Shown here: positions 6,310-12,152 of the stretch, piece after piece | How the letters are laid out: each line of letters starts with the position of its first letter | Position numbering within the stretch: position 1 is the first letter of the stretch | DNA from: an uncultured Planctomycetaceae bacterium | Lineage (GTDB): Bacteria; Planctomycetota; Planctomycetia; Pirellulales; Pirellulaceae | DNA length: 12,152 nucleotides | Assembly: GCA_903927685.1 (NCBI GenBank) | Contig: CAIYOB010001116.1 | Location: 1-12,152 of the forward strand | Reading direction: 5' to 3' | Notes under the pieces: model-generated | What the model saw: only the letters and a program-made list of their open reading frames with translations | The model's database searches: none | What the model was told of the DNA's origin: nothing | Translations under genes and position numbers: made by a program

Positions 6310-7902
6310 ATGCCGATCGCTCCAGGCGTAACCGTCGAACTCTGGGCAGCCGCCATCCGCGCCGGCGGACGCGTCCTGCTCGAGCACGCCGCAGCGACGT
6401 TCGAGCCGGGCCAAGTGACGCTGATCGTCGGTCCCAGCGGCGCCGGCAAGACGACCCTGCTCCGGTTGCTGGCCGGCCTGCTGGGCGAAGGCGACGAAGG
6501 CATCGAAGCAAGCGGCACCGTCACCCTGGATGATGTTCCGGCCTCACCGGCCCAGCGGCGGCGGAGCGTGGGCGTGGTGTTTCAGAGTCATGCCTTGTTC
6601 GACGAATTCTCGCCGCTGGCCAATGTGCGTTTGGCCGCCGCGCACCGCCGCCGACGGGCCGGCGAGGGCGAGTCCGGCGACCGCTCGCGAGACCTGCTTC
6701 AGGAGTTGGGCGTGCCTTTGCACGTGCGGACTTCGGCGCTCAGCGGCGGCCAGCGCCAACGCCTGGCCGTGGCGCGCACCTTGGCCTACGACCCCGACGT
6801 GATCCTGTACGACGAGCCGACGGCGGGACTCGACGCGGCCACGGCCGCCGAAGTCGCGACCTTGATCCGCGCGACGCAGGCCAGTCATCCCAAGACGTCG
6901 ATTGTGGTGACTCACGACTACCAAGCACTGGCGCCGATCGCCGACCGGATCTACCTGTTGGATCCGCAGGCCCGTGCGTTACGGCGGATCGACCGGACGG
7001 AATGGTCGCACTTGCGCGAGCAACTGCGGCCTCTCGCGGCAGACGAGCCGAGCGAAACGCGGTCGCCAAGCGGGCGTCTGCGGGCCGTCCTCGGGCGAGG
7101 ATTGGGCGGCTTCTGCGAGTTCCTGGCGGGGACGACGCGGGCGGGCGAACGGGTGCTGGCCGCCGTCGTGGCGTTGCTGCCGATCTGGCGGCGCCCGTTG
7201 TGGGGCCTGCGGTTCCTGTTGCATTATCTGCGGTTGGTGGCCGGACCGTCAGCTTGGGCGTACCTGGCCATCAGCGGCGCGATCATCGGCTTTGTGACGA
7301 CCTACTTTACGTTCCGCTTCCTGCCGTTTGCCCGCTACAGCGAACCGCTGTTGATCGAGGACTTGCTGACGTCGATGGGTTTTGCCCTGTACCGTATCCT
7401 CGTGCCCGTGCTGGCGACGATCCTGATCGCGGCCCGTTGCGGCGCCGCGGTGGCGTCGGACATGGGAGGCAAGTCCTACAGCCGGCAACTGGATGCCCTG
7501 CGGACGATCGGCGTCCGTCCGCGTTCGTACCTGCTGACGCCGATTCTATACTCGTTTCTGCTCGGTACGCCCCTGTTGACCTGGATCAGCTATCAGGCCG
7601 CGGCGGCGACCAGCCTGGCCGTCTTTACGGCAACCCACGCGGACCTGGGCCCGGATTTCTGGCAATCGCATTTCGAACGGCGGCTGGTCGTCCCGGACGC
7701 GGTCTGGTTGGCCGGCAGCGGCTGGTGGCTGGCCAGACTACTGCTATGCGCCGCGGGAATCGGCCTGATCGCCTATCACGGCGGCGCCAGCCCCAAGCAC
7801 TCCGGCCGCGACGTCAGCCAAGGCATCACGGCCAGTATCTTGTGGGCGACGCTGTACGTCCTGGTCATCCATTTCATCTTTGCCTTCTGCGAGTTCGAGT
7901 GA
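6310..7902 (+). CDS. ABC ATPase fused to an MlaE-type permease
   Basis: A 530-residue fusion. The N-terminal ABC ATPase has a complete motif set: Walker A GPSGAGKTT (41-49), Q-loop Q92, signature LSGGQ (144-148), Walker B ILYDEP with D168 and E169, and H-loop H202. After a linker (about 235-300) comes an MlaE/YrbE-type permease with membrane segments near 316-335, 360-382, 408-433, 473-492 and 506-526. Its diagnostic block is PVLATILIAARCGAAVASDM (366-385) followed by QLDALRTIGVRP (393-404). In the Mla system of Gram-negative bacteria, separate MlaF and MlaE subunits move phospholipids between membranes with MlaD. Here both are one chain, so a homodimer would form the full transporter. The start at 6310 follows an AAGGGA about 10 bases upstream. 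A GTG at 6142 would add 56 residues of repeat-derived sequence and was rejected. Substrate is inferred, not shown. Confidence 0.85.
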   Translation: MPIAPGVTVELWAAAIRAGGRVLLEHAAATFEPGQVTLIVGPSGAGKTTLLRLLAGLLGEGDEGIEASGTVTLDDVPASPAQRRRSVGVVFQSHALFDEFSPLANVRLAAAHRRRRAGEGESGDRSRDLLQELGVPLHVRTSALSGGQRQRLAVARTLAYDPDVILYDEPTAGLDAATAAEVATLIRATQASHPKTSIVVTHDYQALAPIADRIYLLDPQARALRRIDRTEWSHLREQLRPLAADEPSETRSPSGRLRAVLGRGLGGFCEFLAGTTRAGERVLAAVVALLPIWRRPLWGLRFLLHYLRLVAGPSAWAYLAISGAIIGFVTTYFTFRFLPFARYSEPLLIEDLLTSMGFALYRILVPVLATILIAARCGAAVASDMGGKSYSRQLDALRTIGVRPRSYLLTPILYSFLLGTPLLTWISYQAAAATSLAVFTATHADLGPDFWQSHFERRLVVPDAVWLAGSGWWLARLLLCAAGIGLIAYHGGASPKHSGRDVSQGITASILWATLYVLVIHFIFAFCEFE

Positions 7903-7924
7903 CGCGCAGCGGGCAGCCCCCGGC

Positions 7925-7954
7925 TTGACAATGGCACGTTCAGGCTAGTATACC
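7925..7954 (+). promoter_or_regulatory. Promoter of the pspA operon
   Basis: A perfect TTGACA (7925-7930) and TATACC (7949-7954) are separated by 18 bases. Transcription would start near 7961, leaving a leader of about 45 bases before pspA. This is the best housekeeping-type promoter in the window. No sigma-54 site (GG-N10-GC), the mark of PspF-controlled psp operons, is evident here. Confidence 0.6.
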
Positions 7955-7993
7955 CAACAAAGACTCTTTGAGCGGTTTCCGCAAACGACTTCC

Positions 7994-7998
7994 GAGGA
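7994..7998 (+). promoter_or_regulatory. Shine-Dalgarno site of pspA
   Basis: GAGGA with 7 bases to the ATG at 8006. Confidence 0.6.
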
Positions 7999-8005
7999 CG
8001 GACCA

Positions 8006-8767
8006 ATGATTCTGGGCAAGCTCTGGCGTACGTTGGCAGCGCAGGTGAACAAATTGGCCAACTTCTTCTGGACATCCGATCCGATCGCCCAGATGCAGTA
8101 CGAGTACGATTCGGCGGTCGCCCAGTTGACCGAAGGCCGGGAAGGTCTCGAGCAGTATCGGGCGCTGGTCGAGCGCGTGAGCCGGCAGGTGGCCAACGAC
8201 AAACAGCACGTCGCCAGCTTGGAGGCGAAGATCAAAGCCTACTTGACCGCCGGTGATCGCGAAACGGCGTCGCGGTTTGCCCTGGAACTGCAGAAGGCGA
8301 AAACGCAACTGGCCGAGGACCAGGCTCAACTCGACTTGCACGAAACCGCGTACAACAACCATGTCACCAAGATCAAGCATGCGACGAAGAAGCTGTCCGA
8401 CGTCCGCCAGAAGATCTCGAAGTACGACGCCGAACTGAAGATGAGCCGGGCCGAGGCGGAGATGGCCAAGCTGGCCACCAGCTTCAACTTTGACGTCACC
8501 ACCGACTTTGGCCAGATCGAACAGGTGATCCAGGACCGGATCGGCCTGAACCGCGCCAAAGTGCGGGTATCCGCCGACCTGTCGGGCGAGGGCGTCGCGG
8601 ACATTCAGCACGAACAGGCGATGGAACAGGCCATGGCGGAACAGGCCCTGAAGGAATTCGAGATCCAAACCGGCCTGCGCACGCCCGAGACGGCCGGCGT
8701 GACGGACACCGCGAAACAATTGGGACCGGCGGTGGAGAAGACGGCGGCCGTCCAGAAGCAGACGTAG
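8006..8767 (+). CDS. pspA: PspA/IM30 (ESCRT-III superfamily) membrane-remodelling protein
   Basis: A 253-residue, almost wholly helical protein. An amphipathic N-terminal helix (about 3-21, KLWRTLAAQVNKLANFF) would insert into the inner face of the membrane. The DPIAQMQYEYDSAV segment (25-38) matches the PspA pattern of a DP motif followed by the first long helix. Long coiled-coil helices span about 36-160, with a break at LTAGDRETA (80-88), as in the PspA hairpin. Residues 160-215 form the later helices, and a weakly ordered tail of about 35 residues follows. PspA/IM30/Vipp1 proteins assemble into rods and rings that bind stressed membranes and are the bacterial relatives of ESCRT-III. It is first in a tight operon, 13 bases before the ATPase gene. 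Unlike enterobacterial psp loci, no pspB, pspC or pspF lies near it in this window. Confidence 0.85.
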   Translation: MILGKLWRTLAAQVNKLANFFWTSDPIAQMQYEYDSAVAQLTEGREGLEQYRALVERVSRQVANDKQHVASLEAKIKAYLTAGDRETASRFALELQKAKTQLAEDQAQLDLHETAYNNHVTKIKHATKKLSDVRQKISKYDAELKMSRAEAEMAKLATSFNFDVTTDFGQIEQVIQDRIGLNRAKVRVSADLSGEGVADIQHEQAMEQAMAEQALKEFEIQTGLRTPETAGVTDTAKQLGPAVEKTAAVQKQT

Positions 8768-8780
8768 TCCCGCAAAGGAA

Positions 8781-10604
8781 ATGAGGACGCCTGTGGCTGA
8801 AACCGCAATGATCGGCGCTGTTGCGACGGCGGACGAGCCCGCCACCGGACCGGCCGCGACGCTCCCGGCATGGTATCCCGGCTGGGCGCGGGAGCTGGCG
8901 GACGCCTATTTTTCCCGCACGACGTGCGTGTTCGTTTTGCACGGGAACGTCCACGACCTGATTCGCGCCCCAAGCGGCGCTCCGGCCGGCGGTCAGGACG
9001 GGTACTTGAGCCTGCCCGAGTTCCTGAGCACCCAGGCCTTTGGCAGCTGGGACCTGGTCCTGGGCTACGATGTCAGCCGCGGGCTGCGGGTGTTGGCGGG
9101 CAGTGATGCGGGGCGACTGCGGGCGATGGTGCAGACCTTGACGGCCCGCTGGGGCGAGCCGGCCACGTGGCCGCGCGACCCGGAGAAAGTCCTGTTGATG
9201 CTCGAAGCCCTGATCGAGCGGACGCTGCTGGACGAGCCGGCCAACCGCAAGAGCATCGCGGTGATCTTCGAGTACGGGCAGTACCTGGTGCCGGCCGGAG
9301 ACCTGGCTGCGCTGGCCCAAGGCTCAGCCGCCCGGCTGGTGCGGTTCCTGAGCTGGGCCCAGAATCCGCACATCCGGCGGGTCAACATCGCCTTCTGCCT
9401 GTCCGCCGATCGCGTGGCCGAGGTCAACGACCGGCTGGTCCAGAATCCCTACGTGACGGCGATCGAGGTCCCGCTCCCGGACCGCGGCGAACGGCAGGCG
9501 TTCATCGACGCGGCGGCCCGCGACGGGCGATTGGCCAAGGCGACCGACTTTTCCAGCGACCAGCTGGCGGACATGTCCAATGGTCTAAGTCTGGTCAACC
9601 TGAACGTCGTGCTCGCGCAAGCGGTGCACGCCGATCGGCGGCTTGACGCCCAGCGTTTCCGGCAGCTCAAGAAGACCATGATCGAACGGCAATGCCGCGA
9701 TCTGGTCGAATTCGTCGAGCCCACGCATACGCTGGACCTGGTCGTCGGGTACGACGAGGCCAAACAGCGGCTGCGGCAGGACGCCGAGTGGATCACGCGC
9801 GGCCAGACGGACGCGGCCCCCATGGGCTACTTGATCTGCGGCCCCGTGGGCACGGGCAAGACGTTTTTGGCGGAGTGCTATGCCGGCTCGATCGGCATCC
9901 CCTGCGTGGTCCTCAAGAATTTCCGCTCCAAGTACGTCGGCGAGACGGAGGGGAACTTGCAGCAGGTCCTGACCGTTCTGCGCTCGCTGGGCCCGGTGGT
10001 AGTGATCGTGGACGAAGCCGACGCGGCCTTGGGCAGCCGCCGCGCCGAAGGCGATTCCGGCACCTCGGCCCGCGTGTTCTCGATGATCGCCAGCCAGATG
10101 GGCAATACCCGCTATCGCGGCAAGATCATCTGGATGCTGCTGACGTCGCGACCAGATCTGCTGCCGATCGACCTGAAGCGGCAGGGCCGAGCGGAGGTCC
10201 ACATTCCACTGATGTATCCGCGACAGGCGGAAGAGATCCGGGCCATGTTTGCGACGATGGCTCGCAAGAACAAACTGAAGCTGGCAGACGGCGCCGTTCC
10301 GGATGTGTCCTCCGACCGCAAGCTGACAGGGGCGGACATCGAGAGCATCGTGCTGAACGCTCGGCGCCGGGGGCTGGCCGAAGGCCGCGCCGAGATCACG
10401 CGTGCCGACCTGGAGCAGGCGGCCGACGAGTTCGTGCCGTCGGCGCAGGGCCTGGAAAAGGAACTGCAGGAACTGGCCGCGGTCCTCGAATGCACGCAGC
10501 TGGGATTCCTGCCGGACGAGTGGCGGGAGCAACTCGCCCAGCCGGGAGGCACCACGCGGTTGCAGGAACGCCTGGCAGCGATTAAACAACTGATCGGAGA
10601 ATAG
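8781..10604 (+). CDS. Tandem AAA+ ATPase, classical-clade, possible PspA remodeller
   Basis: A 607-residue cytoplasmic ATPase. The C-terminal module (about 325-545) is a classical AAA domain: Walker A GPVGTGKT (354-361), pore loop SKYVGETE with Y385-V386-G387, Walker B VIVDEAD with D411 and E412, arginine-finger region KRQGRAE (R467, R470) and sensor-2 helix TGADIESIV (516-524). The pore loop resembles those of Vps4 and FtsH, which pull proteins through a hexamer. Sensor 1 reads TSRPD, with S456 where Asn is usual. The N-terminal module (about 45-300) has an AAA-like layout (VIFEYG at 161-166, NIAFCLSAD at 202-210) but no Walker A, so it is probably degenerate. The last 60 residues are helical. 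The start at 8781 is ATG, but GTG at 8793 has a better-spaced GAGG. Adjacency suggests PspA polymers as substrate; this is inference. Confidence 0.85.
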   Translation: MRTPVAETAMIGAVATADEPATGPAATLPAWYPGWARELADAYFSRTTCVFVLHGNVHDLIRAPSGAPAGGQDGYLSLPEFLSTQAFGSWDLVLGYDVSRGLRVLAGSDAGRLRAMVQTLTARWGEPATWPRDPEKVLLMLEALIERTLLDEPANRKSIAVIFEYGQYLVPAGDLAALAQGSAARLVRFLSWAQNPHIRRVNIAFCLSADRVAEVNDRLVQNPYVTAIEVPLPDRGERQAFIDAAARDGRLAKATDFSSDQLADMSNGLSLVNLNVVLAQAVHADRRLDAQRFRQLKKTMIERQCRDLVEFVEPTHTLDLVVGYDEAKQRLRQDAEWITRGQTDAAPMGYLICGPVGTGKTFLAECYAGSIGIPCVVLKNFRSKYVGETEGNLQQVLTVLRSLGPVVVIVDEADAALGSRRAEGDSGTSARVFSMIASQMGNTRYRGKIIWMLLTSRPDLLPIDLKRQGRAEVHIPLMYPRQAEEIRAMFATMARKNKLKLADGAVPDVSSDRKLTGADIESIVLNARRRGLAEGRAEITRADLEQAADEFVPSAQGLEKELQELAAVLECTQLGFLPDEWREQLAQPGGTTRLQERLAAIKQLIGE

Positions 10605-10630
10605 CTCCGGCAACTCACCCCTTGCAAGAC

Positions 10631-10634
10631 GAGG
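10631..10634 (+). promoter_or_regulatory. Shine-Dalgarno site of the 98-residue gene
   Basis: GAGG with 8 bases to the ATG at 10643. It favours this start over a TTG at 10622, which has no ribosome binding site. Confidence 0.5.
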
Positions 10635-10642
10635 CTTGGCAG

Positions 10643-10939
10643 ATGGCAGGCAAGAGATCCCACTGGTTGGACGAAGACACCGACGAGCCGCTGATCGCCG
10701 AGCAGGCGCAGCGGCTGGAAGCGTTCCTGGCAGCCTTGGCCGACGGGCGCGTGGACGAGGCCGAATTGCAGGCCCAGCAGCAGCGGTTGGCGCAAGCGAT
10801 GCGCGAGGTCGAGCCCTTGCTGGACGAATCGCTGCACGCCAAAGTCACGCAGCTGTTGTGCGAATTGACCGCTTATGACATCATGCAGGCCGTGCACACC
10901 ATGCAACAGGCACGGCCCCAGACCGCCTTCCGCGGCTAA
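10643..10939 (+). CDS. Small helical protein of unknown function in the pspA operon
   Basis: A 98-residue protein that I do not recognise. It has no signal peptide and no membrane segment. After an acidic N terminus (HWLDEDTDEP, 7-16) it is predicted by eye to be almost all helix, Ala/Gln/Glu/Leu-rich from 18 to 93, with a short break at DGRVDEAEL (34-42). It lies 38 bases after the AAA ATPase and 10 bases before the binding protein, so it belongs to the same transcript. Its size, charge and position would fit an adaptor or regulator of the ATPase or of PspA, but nothing in the sequence proves this. Codon use and GC match the neighbours, so it is a credible gene. Confidence 0.75.
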   Translation: MAGKRSHWLDEDTDEPLIAEQAQRLEAFLAALADGRVDEAELQAQQQRLAQAMREVEPLLDESLHAKVTQLLCELTAYDIMQAVHTMQQARPQTAFRG

Positions 10940-10943
10940 GGAG
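10937..10943 (+). promoter_or_regulatory. Shine-Dalgarno site overlapping the upstream stop codon
   Basis: TAAGGAG holds both the TAA stop of the 98-residue gene and the AAGGAG of the binding-protein gene, 6 bases before its ATG. This arrangement favours translational coupling of the two genes. Confidence 0.7.
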
Positions 10944-10949
10944 AATTTC

Positions 10950-12152
10950 ATGGCAGGACAACCCAAAGCACCGTTTTACGCCGTTCTCGGCTTGGTGATC
11001 CTCGGCCTGCTGGGTTTTGCGATCTACCGGGCCGACATCTTCGCTCCCGAGGCTCCACCGCCGGGGCAAGCCAAAGTCCCGACCGGCGGCGAGCCGCAGA
11101 TCGATCCCGCCCAGCTGGGCCAAGAGGCGGAAGCCAGCGACGCGGCCAGCGTGACCACGGTCAAGGAGTACAGCTTCAAGCCCGCCGAGAAACTGCCGGC
11201 GGTCCAAGGCGTCTCCGCCTACAAGCCAATGGCTGACAACACCGTGCGGTTCGCGCTGAACGTGTGGGCCGGCTGGGGCCCGATCATCTTGGCCAACAAC
11301 GGCTTCAAGGCCGGCCAGGTCTGGAAGACCCCTGATGGAAAGGACTTCCGGGTTGAACTCGTGCTGATCGACGACCCGGTGGCGATGCGGAACGCGTATG
11401 CTTCGGGCGAAGTCCACATCGGCTGGGGAACGCTCGACATGGTGCCCTTGTTCGTCGACGGATTCGTCAAGGCGGGCGACAGCCGGATCATGCCGCGCGT
11501 GTATCAGCAAGTCGACTGGTCCAACGGCGGGGACGGGATCGTCGTGCGCGAGAATATCAAGACCGTCGCCGACTTGCGCGGCAAGAAGCTTGTCCTGGCC
11601 CAGAACTCACCCTCCCAGTACTTCGCCTTGAACGTACTGGTGGCCGCCGGCGTGCAGCCGTCCGAAGTCGAGATGGTCTATACGGCCACGGCCTTTGAGG
11701 CGGCCCGGGCGTTTGAAGTCCAGAAGGACATCGCGGGGGCCGTGTCCTGGGCTCCCGACATCTACAATCTGGCCAAGGTCAAGGGCAACCGGATGCTGGT
11801 CAACACGCAGACGGCCAACAAGCTGATCGCTGACGTGTGGTTCGCCCGAGCCGACTTTGCCAAGGACCATCCGCAGATCCTCGAGGGCCTGGTCCGCGGC
11901 ATCTTCGACGCCATGGAACAGCTGAAGCAGCCGGATAAGAAAGAACTGTGCGCCAAGCTGATGGCCGACGGCTATGGGATCCCGGTCCCCGATGCGATGA
12001 GCATGGCCGGCGATGCGCATAACACCAACTGGGCGGAGAACTACCAGTTCTTCATGAACCAAAACAATCCGACGAATTTCGAGCGGATCTGGCGGCAGGC
12101 TTCCTATCTGTACCGGCGGATCGGCGCCATCGAAGGCCAGCCCGTGCCGTTC
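10950..12152 (+). CDS. Membrane-anchored NMT1/SsuA-type periplasmic binding protein (partial)
   Basis: The frame stays open for 401 codons to the last base, so the 3' end is missing. A hydrophobic segment (about 9-26, YAVLGLVILGLLGFAIY) without a clear signal-peptidase or lipobox site suggests a tethered periplasmic protein. Residues about 32-75 are a Pro/Ala/Glu-rich linker. From about 98 a type-II periplasmic binding fold of the nitrate/sulfonate/taurine class follows: RFALNVWAGWGP, then ASGEVHIGWGTLDMVP (150-165), then VDWSNGGDGIVVRENI, DLRGKKLVLAQNSPSQYF (209-226), AAGVQPSEV and GAVSWAPDIY. Such proteins capture a small ligand for an ABC importer, but no importer genes are seen beside it. 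I recall relatives that carry a C-terminal OmpA domain; whether this one does lies beyond the window. It is fourth in the pspA operon, with the start fixed by AAGGAG 6 bases upstream. Confidence 0.82.
   Translation, partial: MAGQPKAPFYAVLGLVILGLLGFAIYRADIFAPEAPPPGQAKVPTGGEPQIDPAQLGQEAEASDAASVTTVKEYSFKPAEKLPAVQGVSAYKPMADNTVRFALNVWAGWGPIILANNGFKAGQVWKTPDGKDFRVELVLIDDPVAMRNAYASGEVHIGWGTLDMVPLFVDGFVKAGDSRIMPRVYQQVDWSNGGDGIVVRENIKTVADLRGKKLVLAQNSPSQYFALNVLVAAGVQPSEVEMVYTATAFEAARAFEVQKDIAGAVSWAPDIYNLAKVKGNRMLVNTQTANKLIADVWFARADFAKDHPQILEGLVRGIFDAMEQLKQPDKKELCAKLMADGYGIPVPDAMSMAGDAHNTNWAENYQFFMNQNNPTNFERIWRQASYLYRRIGAIEGQPVPF

Noticed and set aside
4772..6511. A 579-codon minus-strand open frame across two plus-strand genes
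   Set aside because: It spans two genes and a repeat-bearing gap, is Arg-rich and low in complexity, and shows no domain.
7940..8845. A 301-codon minus-strand open frame covering pspA
   Set aside because: It is antisense to a well-supported PspA gene and its promoter; no domain is visible.
9585..10613. A 342-codon minus-strand open frame opposite the AAA ATPase
   Set aside because: It is antisense to the intact Walker and sensor motifs; its translation has no family features.
10622..10642. TTG at 10622 as the start of the 98-residue gene
   Set aside because: No ribosome binding site precedes it, while the ATG at 10643 has GAGG at good spacing.

Overview
This is a GC-rich, gene-dense window with several features that suggest a planctomycete, probably of the Pirellulales type. 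It carries palindromic and tandem intergenic repeats, including a motif of the AACCCGAAGCGTGAGCGAG type. It also has a secreted glycoside hydrolase, a secreted ceramidase-like protein and a PIN toxin paired with a short antitoxin of a style I associate with this phylum. The taxonomic call is inference from content and style, not from a marker gene.

Layout. (1) Bases 1-402 hold no gene. They contain a 209-bp nested palindromic element and a short tandem repeat tract. (2) Bases 403-4614 are all on the minus strand: a secreted ceramidase-like protein, a PIN-domain toxin/antitoxin pair with overlapping ends, and a 637-residue clan GH-A hydrolase resembling beta-agarases. (3) Bases 4615-4777 are a divergent promoter region. 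(4) Bases 4778-7902 (+) carry a membrane-anchored, mostly helical protein that may be a divergent MCE/MlaD-like component. After a repeat-bearing gap comes a single polypeptide that fuses an ABC ATPase (MlaF-like) to an MlaE-type permease. (5) Bases 8006-12152 (+) form a tight operon behind a good promoter: a PspA/IM30 protein, a tandem-AAA ATPase with a Vps4/FtsH-type pore loop, a 98-residue orphan protein, and a membrane-anchored periplasmic binding protein of the NMT1/SsuA/TauA type, which runs off the end of the window.

How the genes may work together. PspA/IM30 proteins are the bacterial members of the ESCRT-III superfamily. The ATPase directly downstream has the sequence hallmarks of a threading classical AAA enzyme, the class that includes Vps4, the eukaryotic disassembly enzyme for ESCRT-III. 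The most interesting reading of the window is therefore a bacterial ESCRT-III/AAA membrane-remodelling pair. It is linked to a tethered periplasmic solute or lipid sensor, and it lies beside a phospholipid-transport-like ABC fusion. This is a hypothesis from gene content and motifs. The minus-strand genes look like ordinary accessory functions (polysaccharide or sphingolipid-like substrate breakdown and a toxin-antitoxin pair).
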